The notes below the pieces were generated by a model. It was given only the letters and a program-made list of their open reading frames with translations, was not told where the DNA came from and searched no databases. Position numbers and translations under genes: made by a program. This document shows positions 27,694 through 34,593 of a DNA stretch of 45,215 nt, one piece after another. Origin of the DNA: a virus; the IMG/VR virus record IMGVR_UViG_3300048549_000086, positions 1 to 45,215 of that record. One strand, written 5' to 3'. Within the stretch, counting starts at the first letter, position 1; the number at the start of each line of letters is the position of its first letter.

Positions 27694-29262
27694 TTAGTAT
27701 CCAAAGGTTGCGTCTGCTACTTGCATACCGCCACCGGGTCTACCCATTGGATCATAATCAAATATACTAAACCTTGGTCTGGACATTATACCATACCTAA
27801 GAGCATCATACAAGTGGTCTTCACTCTTTGTATCAATGTCTTCTGGGTTTTTCTTGTCCAACGGTATTGAGGGAAGTTGGGCCGTGAGGTTTGTGCAAGT
27901 ATCAAAGAAAACAAGTCTAGGCTCCTCTGTAAATTCATCTATCTGTAGTCTGCGGTGTACTTCGTTCTTGCCAGCTACACGACTGCCCCTGCTTCTATCT
28001 GACGGACGCCAGCGACACCCACGACTAATCATTTGCTCCGCAAGAGAAGGACCAGTATCACCACGCTTATGCCAAAGAGAACTGTCCAAAACACCGTACT
28101 TAATATTGCCATCTTCCGCTTCCAAATCCAGAATCATATCTGCCAAGTCTGTGGCAAGGACTTTAGAAACGTAGAGTTCTCTATATACCACAAGTTGCTC
28201 AGAAGGCGCAACGGCAAACCAAACAACACCACTGTAGCTGCCGTAACCGTAATCGCAAGCACGAAACTTAACCCAGTTACTAGGTATACGATAAGGCTCA
28301 ACAACATGAACCCGCCTATCAAACTCAGTAAAAGCAGCACCTTCTTTAATATCCCAGTCGCCCTCAAGAAGCTGCCTACGCTGCTGTTCTGGAAGCGATA
28401 GGAGCATGGCTTCGTAGTCACCTGCATTCGCAAGGTATGGGTTATCAGAAAGTCTTGCGGGTATAAATCTTCTCTTGAATAAAGATTTTCCAGCCTTGCT
28501 ATGTCCTGCTGGATAGCGGAGAACTTCTCCTGTGTCTGTGTCTGTTGCATCAAAGGCTCTATTATATGGCGAAGGGTCAATGAACATTTTCTTGACCCAG
28601 TGATGACCTCTTCCGCCGGGGTTAGTCGTAGCCCTCATAAATATTGGCAAATCAGGTGCAGTAGACCGTAGACGAGAACGCATATAATTCCATGCGTATG
28701 GTGTGGCCCATTGTGTTAACTCGTCAAAGCCTATCCAGCTAAAGGCTAGACCCTGATAGCGCAATACATCATCATCTCTGTCGAGATAAGACATCCACAA
28801 TCTTGCACCAGATGGCGCAGTCCACTGCATTTTTCTTTCTGACCACTTAATACCGGGCCAGATTTTCGGGTACAACTCCTGCGACTTAAATATAAGTTCC
28901 CGCAACTCTTCCGTTGTGTGTCGCAGTAGAAGCCCACTAAACTGTGGATGCCCCATGTAACGTAGTGGGTCAGCAAGCATGGCATATGATTTACCACCAC
29001 CTGCTGAACCACCGTATAGTACTTCACGTTCTGCCGCCGCTAGGAACTCTGTCTGTGGCCCTGCATTTGGCTTGAACAAAACATTAGCGTGTTGTTCTAT
29101 CTCGCTGCTGTCATATTCAGGTGATACAGTTTCCTGTATCTCAACCTTCGGCTTTTGAGCCTGTTCTTTGGTTACTGATTTCTTCCGCTTTGGCGATTGC
29201 CGTTTTCGCATATTCTGCCCACTTGCGGAGGCTTGCAGCTTGATTCTTACGTCTTCGTTCAT
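27694..29262 (-). CDS. Terminase large subunit (522 aa)
   Basis: This is the ATPase/nuclease motor that packages DNA through the portal. Visible motifs are Walker A G-G-S-A-G-G-G-K-S (residues about 84-92), Walker B S-W-I-G-F-D-E (about 175-181) and coupling motif A-T-T-N-P-G-G (about 211-217). RNase H-like nuclease acidic residues are seen in R-A-C-D-Y-G (D337), V-L-D-S-S (D393) and E-D-H-L-Y-D-A-L-R-Y near the C-terminus. The N-terminal 60 residues are a basic, probably disordered extension (R-K-R-Q-S-P-K-R-K-K-S). The first 122 bases overlap the preceding gene; no close strong ribosome site is seen, so coupling is likely. An internal ATG at 29211 is an alternative start. Confidence 0.92.
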   Translation of the reverse strand: MNEDVRIKLQASASGQNMRKRQSPKRKKSVTKEQAQKPKVEIQETVSPEYDSSEIEQHANVLFKPNAGPQTEFLAAAEREVLYGGSAGGGKSYAMLADPLRYMGHPQFSGLLLRHTTEELRELIFKSQELYPKIWPGIKWSERKMQWTAPSGARLWMSYLDRDDDVLRYQGLAFSWIGFDELTQWATPYAWNYMRSRLRSTAPDLPIFMRATTNPGGRGHHWVKKMFIDPSPYNRAFDATDTDTGEVLRYPAGHSKAGKSLFKRRFIPARLSDNPYLANAGDYEAMLLSLPEQQRRQLLEGDWDIKEGAAFTEFDRRVHVVEPYRIPSNWVKFRACDYGYGSYSGVVWFAVAPSEQLVVYRELYVSKVLATDLADMILDLEAEDGNIKYGVLDSSLWHKRGDTGPSLAEQMISRGCRWRPSDRSRGSRVAGKNEVHRRLQIDEFTEEPRLVFFDTCTNLTAQLPSIPLDKKNPEDIDTKSEDHLYDALRYGIMSRPRFSIFDYDPMGRPGGGMQVADATFGY

Positions 29263-29542
29263 TCGTTAACCGTTTCCTCAACCCTACGTGTGAGATGTAT
29301 CTGCCAGTCTGTGTACTCAGCCAATTAGCTACTTCACGGTAGCTGTATTGATTTACGTGCTGTCTAGCTTTCTCTAACAAGTCCAATTCAATTTGGATAG
29401 GTTGAAGAATGTCGGGGTCTTCATCATCCTGTTTATATCCGAATGGTACAGTACGTGCAATACGTGGGATGGGTATCCATTCGTTTTCTTCTTTAATGTC
29501 TGTTGGCTGTGGTAGCTTCCACTTGCCTATGCTTCTAGTCAT
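29141..29542 (-). CDS. HTH-type DNA-binding protein between TerS and TerL (133 aa)
   Basis: The N-terminal half has V-P-F-G-Y and D-E-D-P-D-I-L-Q-P-I. The C-terminal half contains Y-S-Y-R-E-V-A-N-W-L-S-T-Q-T-G-R-Y-I-S-H-V-G-L, which reads as a helix-turn-helix like that of recombinase or resolvase C-termini, followed by basic K-R-L-T-N-E-R-R-R-K-N. Similar proteins lie next to terminase genes in marine phages. It overlaps TerS by 8 bases and TerL by 122. It could help recognise the packaging site; that role is inferred from the motif and position. Confidence 0.7.
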   Translation of the reverse strand: MTRSIGKWKLPQPTDIKEENEWIPIPRIARTVPFGYKQDDEDPDILQPIQIELDLLEKARQHVNQYSYREVANWLSTQTGRYISHVGLRKRLTNERRRKNQAASLRKWAEYAKTAIAKAEEISNQRTGSKAEG

Positions 29543-29909
29543 CGTCTTCCACTACAGCTTTAGGTGGCATAAGCATGACACCGCCTGATGCTTCTACCTG
29601 CATCTTTTCTGTTTTCACCAGACCTACACGGTCAAGCAGTTCTTTAGCTGCAGACATCTTATCACGAATACCCAACTCAGTCGGGTCATACAATGCACCT
29701 GTCATCGCCATCGCAGCTTTTGGCGCATTGCGAGCCATGTACATTTGTGTTGCCTCAAGGATTTCTTCTTTAAGACCTTTAATAATTTCCGAAGTACTAG
29801 AAGAGTCAGCATATCCCGCAATCTTTTTAGCTTGTACCATATCGCCGTTTGCCTGTTCAAACAAAACGTCTAAGAATACTTTTTGCTTCATTGTAAGTTC
29901 TCTAGCCAT
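29535..29909 (-). CDS. Terminase small subunit-like protein (124 aa)
   Basis: The start has L-T-M-K-Q-K-V-F-L-D-V-L-F-E-Q, then A-K-K-I-A-G-Y-A-D-S-S-S-T-S-E-I-I-K-G-L. This gives the small-terminase pattern of an N-terminal helix-turn-helix with A-G-Y, followed by a helical oligomerisation region (A-R-N-A-P-K-A-A-M-A-M). Small subunits bind the packaging site and stimulate TerL. The gene starts in a TAATG overlap with the 52-residue gene and ends in an 8-base overlap with the HTH gene before TerL. Length is within the normal range. Confidence 0.75.
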   Translation of the reverse strand: MARELTMKQKVFLDVLFEQANGDMVQAKKIAGYADSSSTSEIIKGLKEEILEATQMYMARNAPKAAMAMTGALYDPTELGIRDKMSAAKELLDRVGLVKTEKMQVEASGGVMLMPPKAVVEDDD

Positions 29910-30067
29910 TAATCTGTAAGTTCCTTTACAAACTTCTTTACATTTTTTGCTGCCTTATTAATTTTATCCTCAATAGTATGAGGTAAAAAACTGGTTGTCT
30001 TATTTGGATTTTTACCCGTATGATACATTTGACCTTTAGTACCTTTTACTTTAGTAATATATCCCAT
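29909..30067 (-). CDS. Small basic protein between lysozyme and TerS (52 aa)
   Basis: The ATG at 30067 shares a base with the lysozyme stop (TGATG), with GGAG seven bases upstream; the stop shares a base with the TerS start (TAATG). The 52 residues are Lys-rich, beginning M-G-Y-I-T-K-V-K-G-T and ending V-K-K-F-V-K-E-L-T-D, with a helical second half. The exact coupling at both ends and the good ribosome site make it a real gene. No family recognised. Confidence 0.7.
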   Translation of the reverse strand: MGYITKVKGTKGQMYHTGKNPNKTTSFLPHTIEDKINKAAKNVKKFVKELTD

Positions 30068-30552
30068 CAAAATTCTCCATTGTGCATTGCATTAGCCAGC
30101 TTTGTAGCCCGACCTTTTACCTGCCTAGCCCATCTGCTATCCAACATTTCTTTTGCGGCTACGTCATACTGTTCTTCGTGGATAGCCGCCCACATCTTTT
30201 TAAATTTACAAAGTCTAGGTACACCCAGATTAAATGCCATATCTATAACTATAAGTTGACGTACAGAGTCCAACCTGTCCACGCAAGGGTGCGCACGTAC
30301 CAGTTCTTCCTCGACAATCTGCACGTCATTTGTTGCTAGATAGACCGCATCAGCTTCAGTGATTCCATATTCATATACATGGTCAATACTAGGAATATCT
30401 AATTCATCTAGTTCCTGCTTTGTAATGCCACGGTCTTCTAGGTTTCGTCCAATACCAATAGTATCAATTCCAAGAGTGTCTTTATATACTTGCAGCTTTA
30501 AACCTTCTGCGGCTATAAGTTTTTCAATTAAGTAGTCTCTACGATATTTCAT
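30067..30552 (-). CDS. Endolysin, T4-type lysozyme (GH24, 161 aa)
   Basis: This enzyme cleaves the glycan strands of peptidoglycan for release of progeny. The GH24 catalytic triad spacing E-x8-D-x5-T is present as E16, D25 and T31 in A-A-E-G-L-K-L-Q-V-Y-K-D-T-L-G-I-D-T-I-G. The helical C-terminal lobe has D-M-A-F-N-L-G, as in T4 lysozyme relatives. Length matches the family (about 150-165). The start at 30552 overlaps the preceding stop as ATGA. No signal peptide is seen in this frame, so a holin is needed, and two holin candidates lie just upstream. Confidence 0.9.
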   Translation of the reverse strand: MKYRRDYLIEKLIAAEGLKLQVYKDTLGIDTIGIGRNLEDRGITKQELDELDIPSIDHVYEYGITEADAVYLATNDVQIVEEELVRAHPCVDRLDSVRQLIVIDMAFNLGVPRLCKFKKMWAAIHEEQYDVAAKEMLDSRWARQVKGRATKLANAMHNGEF

Positions 30553-30743
30553 ATACCAACAGCCCCTATTATACCACACGTATAATTAATAGTTTTCCAA
30601 GCACCATCAGATGGTATGCTTTCATGTATAGCCTTTATTTCCAAACACTCAGGCTCACCATCAAACCACTGAATAGTCTGTTTATAACATTCTCCTTGCG
30701 GAGTACAGGCTGTTAGTACCAATGCCCAAATTATAGCAGTCAT
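30549..30743 (-). CDS. Small lipoprotein-like exported protein (64 aa)
   Basis: The N-terminus M-T-A-I-I-W-A-L-V-L-T-A-C is a short hydrophobic segment ending in L-T-A-C, a plausible lipobox. Three further Cys follow (about 19, 33 and 56). It lies between holin candidate and endolysin, with 4-base overlaps on both sides. That location and a lipid anchor would fit an outer-membrane spanin subunit, but there is no Pro-rich stretch of the Rz1 kind, so the role stays open. Confidence 0.6.
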   Translation of the reverse strand: MTAIIWALVLTACTPQGECYKQTIQWFDGEPECLEIKAIHESIPSDGAWKTINYTCGIIGAVGI

Positions 30744-30946
30744 TTTTGTTCATGCCCCATCCATACAGCAAAGGCACCAGTCATTGCACCAACTACAGTA
30801 GATACGAATGCAGTCTGCTGTGTTGTAGCTGCTGGGCCTAAGTCCATAAACCACTGCACAACTTGATAAGCCATTAATGTCATCGCCAACATCATTGCTC
30901 TAGGTAGCAGTTTCCACGCTAGAATCTTTTCCATTGTGTACGTCAT
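30740..30946 (-). CDS. Holin candidate with two TM helices (68 aa)
   Basis: Two hydrophobic helices are visible, at about 13-33 (M-M-L-A-M-T-L-M-A-Y-Q-V-V-Q-W-F-M) and 43-62 (T-A-F-V-S-T-V-V-G-A-M-T-G-A-F-A-V-W-M-G), with a basic N-terminus. Size and topology match class II holins, and it is coupled (ATGA) to the 3-TM holin gene upstream and to the lipoprotein and endolysin genes downstream. A holin or anti-holin role is likely. Confidence 0.7.
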   Translation of the reverse strand: MTYTMEKILAWKLLPRAMMLAMTLMAYQVVQWFMDLGPAATTQQTAFVSTVVGAMTGAFAVWMGHEQK

Positions 30947-31326
30947 TTTTTACCAAAGAATTTTGTAGCTGAACGTACCCCAAAAGAAGCGGCAACGATA
31001 ACTCCCAAGGAATATTGATACCACTCAGGCATTGCTTGTAACTGTAAGAATCCATTTGCCACCACCTCTTCCATGCCGGGAATAAATGCCAGTATCAACG
31101 GTATGCTGAAAAGAATAGTAAGCCACTCATCTTTCCATGAAGATGCGCTACCTTTAGCCATCTCCAAATCCCAGTCAATTTCACCCGTAGCTTTTTTCTG
31201 CATCACGATAGCTTCCGCTTCTGCCTTGGCTACACGTGTCTTTGCTTGGGCTTTCTTTTCTTCTACCTTGCCTGACATCCATGTGCCAGCAAGTTCAGCA
31301 ATAGGTCCAATAAGTAAATTAAGCAT
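30943..31326 (-). CDS. Holin of the 3-TM/gene-transfer-release type (127 aa)
   Basis: After a charged helical N-terminal region (K-V-E-E-K-K-A-Q-A-K-T-R-V-A-K-A-E-A-E), the protein has W-K-D-E-W-L-T-I-L-F-S-I-P-L-I-L-A-F-I-P-G. This is followed by a linker with P-E-W-Y-Q and a final hydrophobic helix L-G-V-I-V-A-A-S-F-G-V-R. The W-K-D-E-W...I-P, W-Y-Q and A-S-F-G-x-R landmarks fit the family named holin of 3TMs for gene-transfer release (GTA_holin_3TM). It would open the inner membrane to let the GH24 enzyme out. The next gene overlaps by ATGA. Confidence 0.75.
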   Translation of the reverse strand: MLNLLIGPIAELAGTWMSGKVEEKKAQAKTRVAKAEAEAIVMQKKATGEIDWDLEMAKGSASSWKDEWLTILFSIPLILAFIPGMEEVVANGFLQLQAMPEWYQYSLGVIVAASFGVRSATKFFGKK

Positions 31327-31574
31327 TAGGCTCCCCGTCTGAACTTTGCGGTTTTCTTTGATATACTTTTAGGCTGCTTGACGAATTGCTTACCAGCAGC
31401 AGTTCCTTTTCTTTTAGCAGCGGTGGTGGCTGCGTACTCCTGCGACGAAAGCGATTTGATAGCAGCCTCTGGTAAGTAACGCTCACCTGTTTTGGCGGAA
31501 GGTTTCCCACTCTTGGTTCTCCACTTTTGCTTCGTCCAGTTCTTTAAACTTTGTTGTGGTGATTTTAATGCCAT
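31326..31574 (-). CDS. Small Lys-rich protein (82 aa)
   Basis: The highly basic protein contains L-K-N-W-T-K-Q-K-W-R-T-K-S-G-K-P-S, then G-E-R-Y-L-P and L-S-S-Q-E-Y-A-A-T-T-A-A-K-R-K-G. I have seen this short W-R-T-K-S-G-K-P...Y-L-P pattern in many T4-like cyanophages and other marine phages; its function is not known to me. High charge suggests binding to nucleic acid. It shares one base with the holin start. Confidence 0.65.
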   Translation of the reverse strand: MALKSPQQSLKNWTKQKWRTKSGKPSAKTGERYLPEAAIKSLSSQEYAATTAAKRKGTAAGKQFVKQPKSISKKTAKFRRGA

Positions 31575-31594
31575 GAATAAGTTATACCATTATC

Positions 31595-32068
31595 CTACAC
31601 AATTGTCAAGAGAAAAATTAAAAGACCTATACCTATAGCAGCTATTAGTCCTATACCTGCAGCAATCTTTATGTTCTCCATCATTTCATTGTGCCGCTTT
31701 ATTGCTTCACGTTTTGCTTGCAGCGCAGCTTCTTTTGCTTCTTGTATACGCTTGGTTCTAATATCTACAATACTTTGCCACGTACCGGGGCCAAAACGTA
31801 AGTCAATCATAGTGCGCATCTCTTGTATTTTTTCTTGCGCTAGTCTAGCATCTATAACTTCTTGTGCTACAGATTGTATTCCAAACTGGTCGGCTATACC
31901 TGAACCAGATTTCTTAGCCCTTTGTTGCTGTACTTGCTTTTCGCCCTCAAGTAGATTGTCTACGTATTTTGCGATGTCGCCAATATCGTTGGCGGTATTG
32001 ATGGTAGATTTAATACCATCTACGGCACTCTTTACCAGTGCAATACCCGCAAGGGCTTCTGCAATCAT
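31595..32068 (-). CDS. Tail-anchored helical protein (157 aa)
   Basis: The N-terminal 40 residues (A-L-A-G-I-A-L-V-K-S-A-V-D-G-I-K-S-T-I-N) are amphipathic. A long charged helix follows (about 90-130, Q-E-A-K-E-A-A-L-Q-A-K-R-E-A-I-K-R-H-N), and the C-terminal 22 residues are a clear TM helix ending F-L-L-T-I-V. The type is familiar from cyanophage and other marine phage genomes but unassigned. A membrane-bound coiled coil next to lysis genes could serve lysis or virion entry. Confidence 0.6.
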   Translation of the reverse strand: MIAEALAGIALVKSAVDGIKSTINTANDIGDIAKYVDNLLEGEKQVQQQRAKKSGSGIADQFGIQSVAQEVIDARLAQEKIQEMRTMIDLRFGPGTWQSIVDIRTKRIQEAKEAALQAKREAIKRHNEMMENIKIAAGIGLIAAIGIGLLIFLLTIV

Positions 32069-32105
32069 CTCTGTTCCTCATTGGTTGGTTGATAGTCATT
32101 TGTTT

Positions 32106-33176
32106 TTACGCTGCCAGTGCGGGATTACTAGCATCCAGTTGCATCCACTTAGACCACTCTGCGTAGTAGTGTCGCATACCTACTTCATCGTGGATTGTGC
32201 TATTCTCATGTCGTCCATGCAAGATGTTACGGGGTTCTGTGCCTTCTCGCATTGTAGTGCCTTGACCTGCGACACCAATCAGGTCTTCATGTAAGTTTCT
32301 ACCAAACGGCCCCCAGATTGAGTTATGGTGTTTGATACGTGTCTGTCTTTCTTCGGGGGTATCTTTCTTTAAGCCATAGCCACGGAACTCAATCAGTACT
32401 TTGTTTGGTCCTAGCGGTGTTACGCTGTCACTACGATATGCACTGCCACGTAAGTTAAAGTTGTAGCCGGGAAATAAATCTACCATATACCACTGGTTAG
32501 GTGGAAGGTTAGGGAAACTAAGTTCTCCTCTGTCTTCAAAACCATCGTACTCTTCGTAGTTAACTGTAAAGCTACTGACGTTGACGTGTCCGTTATCAAA
32601 TGGGATATTTTTTCTAGCAAAGTACTCATCGTTAAATCCTGACACACGGTTAAAGTAATGCATAAAGTCGTGGTAGAACTCTGAATTAGTATCATGCCAC
32701 AGTTTGTAATTAGTATCTATTACTGCCTTGTGGTAATGAAACACTTCCATCTCTTCAGTGTCAATAGCATCAGCAATACAATCAAACGCACCTGCTGTCC
32801 ATTCGTCTACGCTTTGTGTTGGATTAGGGTCTAGTGTCACCCAGACCATTCCGCCGTGTTTTATTTCGCAGTGTAGTTCTGGTTCAAGCGATACCATAGG
32901 TACAGCCAATGTTCCACTTGGTTTACTTATAGTGTGGTTTTTATATGCTTTGACGCCATCGCCTGTATTCCATGCAATAACATTTACACCAGCTATTTGC
33001 GTTGTTCTAAAGTTACCCTTGTTGTACATCTCACTGATGTGACACATAGGCACCCATACTTTGGAAAATATGTTTTCTTGTTCCTGCTCATATAGGCTGT
33101 GGTCTGAATATATAAGCGAATTGATGTGTTCTACTTTAGGTTTCTTTGTCCAGTCTTTATGATTACGTGGTGCCAT
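32106..33176 (-). CDS. Rieske-oxygenase alpha-subunit-like protein lacking the Rieske cluster motif (356 aa)
   Basis: The fold order is that of ring-hydroxylating oxygenase alpha subunits: I-F-S-K-V-W-V-P-M-C-H, then G-N-F-R-T-T-Q-I-A-G-V, and W-V-T-L-D-P-N-P. Then comes N-Y-K-L-W-H-D-T-N-S-E-F-Y-H-D-F-M-H, which holds two iron-ligand histidines (H169, H173); late E-D-L-I-G-V-A-G-Q (D298) supplies the acidic ligand. Between about residues 79 and 101, where the family has C-x-H and C-x-x-H about 16-20 residues apart, only N-H-T-I-S-K-P-S-G-T-L is found; neither cysteine is present. So the mononuclear iron site looks intact but the 2Fe-2S site is gone. An HMO-2011-type phage is remembered to carry a methanesulfonate monooxygenase-like gene; this may be its relative. 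Start has no strong ribosome site. Confidence 0.8.
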   Translation of the reverse strand: MAPRNHKDWTKKPKVEHINSLIYSDHSLYEQEQENIFSKVWVPMCHISEMYNKGNFRTTQIAGVNVIAWNTGDGVKAYKNHTISKPSGTLAVPMVSLEPELHCEIKHGGMVWVTLDPNPTQSVDEWTAGAFDCIADAIDTEEMEVFHYHKAVIDTNYKLWHDTNSEFYHDFMHYFNRVSGFNDEYFARKNIPFDNGHVNVSSFTVNYEEYDGFEDRGELSFPNLPPNQWYMVDLFPGYNFNLRGSAYRSDSVTPLGPNKVLIEFRGYGLKKDTPEERQTRIKHHNSIWGPFGRNLHEDLIGVAGQGTTMREGTEPRNILHGRHENSTIHDEVGMRHYYAEWSKWMQLDASNPALAA

Positions 33177-33179
33177 AGT

Positions 33180-33374
33180 TTACTCTACAATCTCCAATAT
33201 ATTACCATCTTCTATTTTAACTTTTAATTCTTTGCAAGACCACTTTTCTGAATAGCCTACATTACGATGTATTTTTCTTCGGATAGAAAGACATTCAGAA
33301 AGCGAAGGGTACGGTGTGTATTCAACCTTTTCACCATTCATTACCAATAATAAAACAAAAGTAAGTTCAACCAC
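33180..33374 (-). CDS. Small exported Cys-containing protein (64 aa)
   Basis: The frame opens with GTG at 33374, inside the end of the preceding gene (8-base overlap). Residues 1-12 are hydrophobic (V-E-L-T-F-V-L-L-L-V-M), like a short signal or anchor. The rest has Y-T-P-Y-P-S-L-S-E-C-L and W-S-C-K-E-L-K-V-K-I, with two Cys 28 residues apart that could pair in the periplasm. It is one of several similar small exported proteins in this block. Function unknown. Confidence 0.6.
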   Translation of the reverse strand: MVELTFVLLLVMNGEKVEYTPYPSLSECLSIRRKIHRNVGYSEKWSCKELKVKIEDGNILEIVE

Positions 33375-33762
33375 CGTTCCGCAACTTCTCTATATTCTCT
33401 TCAAGGCTAGTAATCCGTTTCTCATAAAACTCTAGCGTTAGTTTTTGTTGCTGGTCATAAGGTGCTTTGCCACCTTCTATCTCATTCTGCAACTTTTCTA
33501 GTTCACTAGCTATATGCTCAATCAACATAAACTGTTCACTGTCTGCTGGTAAGCTACCCATCTCACCACGAGGCCACTTAATGCGGAACTCTGTATTCTG
33601 TTCCAAGTCAGCCTTCATCATAGTGAGGTTAGTTTCTAACTGATTCAACCGTTCTATAATACCAAAGTATGCCCACGTTGCCACAGAAGCGGCAGCAACC
33701 ATGCTTATGATATTACGTAGAGGTAATGCAACCTCTGTATTCTCATTGAGTTTCGTTGGCAT
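33367..33762 (-). CDS. N-anchored coiled-coil membrane protein, spanin/lysis candidate (131 aa)
   Basis: One TM helix lies near residues 15-35 (I-I-S-M-V-A-A-A-S-V-A-T-W-A-Y-F-G-I-I), followed by coiled-coil heptads (E-R-L-N-Q-L-E-T-N-L). Then comes the unusual conserved segment E-F-R-I-K-W-P-R-G-E-M-G-S-L-P-A-D-S, and a C-terminal coiled coil. Topology is N-in with a periplasmic helix, as in inner-membrane spanins. The middle motif recurs in marine phages by memory. It lies among small exported proteins upstream of the lysis genes. Confidence 0.65.
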   Translation of the reverse strand: MPTKLNENTEVALPLRNIISMVAAASVATWAYFGIIERLNQLETNLTMMKADLEQNTEFRIKWPRGEMGSLPADSEQFMLIEHIASELEKLQNEIEGGKAPYDQQQKLTLEFYEKRITSLEENIEKLRNGG

Positions 33763-33934
33763 TTGGTGTCACTGTTGTGCAAAAGCACTCTTCCTTTGTG
33801 TTGTCAAACCCATGCTCTGTCAATGCCACATGGCATTTAGACAGCCATTCATGGGTGTCATATACTTTTGTTTCCACCTCTACTGCATTGGCAGTTATGA
33901 CGCAGAACATTACAACGCTAAGATTTGTAACCAC
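33743..33934 (-). CDS. Small exported Cys-containing protein (63 aa)
   Basis: I place the start at a GTG (33934) because AAAGG lies six bases upstream; the upstream frame would need TTG. The signal-like N-terminus runs V-V-T-N-L-S-V-V-M-F-C-V-I-T-A-N-A with a plausible A-N-A cleavage site. The mature part has W-L-S-K-C-H and E-E-C-F-C, three Cys. It overlaps both neighbours (17 and 20 bases). Function unknown. Confidence 0.5.
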   Translation of the reverse strand: MVTNLSVVMFCVITANAVEVETKVYDTHEWLSKCHVALTEHGFDNTKEECFCTTVTPNANETQ

Positions 33935-34103
33935 CGCCAGCCTTTTTATAAGCAGACGCAAGCATTTGCGCTTTACGTGCTGACCACTGACCTGCGCCGC
34001 CGCCTTTAGTGCCAGCTTTAATACGTTGGAATTGCCGCTTACGCATTGCAGGTTTTGTGTAGTTACCTGCTTTATTTACAGTGCTTTTCTTTCTAGGTGC
34101 CAT
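33918..34103 (-). CDS. Small basic protein (61 aa)
   Basis: The strongly basic protein M-A-P-R-K-K-S-T-V-N-K-A-G-N-Y-T-K-P has M-R-K-R-Q-F-Q-R-I-K-A-G and G-G-G-A-G-Q-W-S-A-R-K-A-Q-M-L-A. The Q-W-S-A-R-K-A-Q-M-L-A...Y-K-x-x-G-G-G-Y ending is widespread in marine phages from memory. A nucleic-acid-binding or DNA-condensing role is possible. AGGAG lies just before the ATG. Confidence 0.65.
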   Translation of the reverse strand: MAPRKKSTVNKAGNYTKPAMRKRQFQRIKAGTKGGGAGQWSARKAQMLASAYKKAGGGYKS

Positions 34104-34109
34104 AATCTC

Positions 34110-34481
34110 CTACCTTGCTGGATCAAAATATTCTTCTACAGATACTGTAACATCTAAAGTCATACCACTTTCTATATATGATAATATTTTATCTTTCTGA
34201 TGTAAAGTAAAAAAGTTACCAGACACTACGTCATGTGTACTGTGACCCGACATACTTAAACCATTTACTAGATTATAGTATGATGTGTCATCGTTGTGGT
34301 AAAATTGTATATATGCTTTCTTGTTACTATTAGTGCCATTGCTTAAATGTAAAAATCTAACAATAGCACTATAGTTATCTGGCACAGTATAAACAACATC
34401 AGCACTTGCATCAGCAGAGGTGCTTGTTACTGTTTTACTTTCTGTGGTAAACTTAGATACACTAAGGTCTGGCATTATCAT
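34110..34481 (-). CDS. Probable beta-rich structural protein (123 aa)
   Basis: This is a Ser/Thr/Asp-rich protein with alternating hydrophobic residues (V-V-Y-T-V-P-D-N-Y-S-A-I-V-R-F-L-H-L-S-N) and D-K-I-L-S-Y-I-E-S-G-M-T-L-D-V-T-V-S-V-E-E. This predicts a compact beta sandwich like small virion decoration or fibre-head proteins. No enzyme motif or signal peptide. A second ATG lies two codons in. It overlaps the 43-residue gene by 20 bases. Confidence 0.6.
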   Translation of the reverse strand: MIMPDLSVSKFTTESKTVTSTSADASADVVYTVPDNYSAIVRFLHLSNGTNSNKKAYIQFYHNDDTSYYNLVNGLSMSGHSTHDVVSGNFFTLHQKDKILSYIESGMTLDVTVSVEEYFDPAR

Positions 34482-34593
34482 TCCAGTCTAATACACGCTT
34501 GTGCATTTTCCAAAACCAGTTACCGATACGGGTAAAAGGCTTGCCCATATAAAGCAAAGCCCACCCAAAGTATTTTACTGCTTGCTTCCTCAT
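34462..34593 (-). CDS. Small amphipathic basic protein (43 aa)
   Basis: The ATG at 34593 overlaps the stop of the preceding small gene as ATGA. The 43 residues are Trp/Tyr/Phe-rich and basic: K-Y-F-G-W-A-L-L-Y-M-G-K-P, then I-G-N-W-F-W-K-M-H-K-R-V. This would lie along or in a membrane. The end overlaps the next gene by 20 bases. Short, but the coupling and composition support it. Confidence 0.55.
   Translation of the reverse strand: MRKQAVKYFGWALLYMGKPFTRIGNWFWKMHKRVLDWNDNARP

Noticed and set aside
27684-27704. Portal start at a TTG seven codons upstream
   Set aside because: The ATG at 27683 has AAGGA at ideal distance and avoids overlap with the terminase stop.
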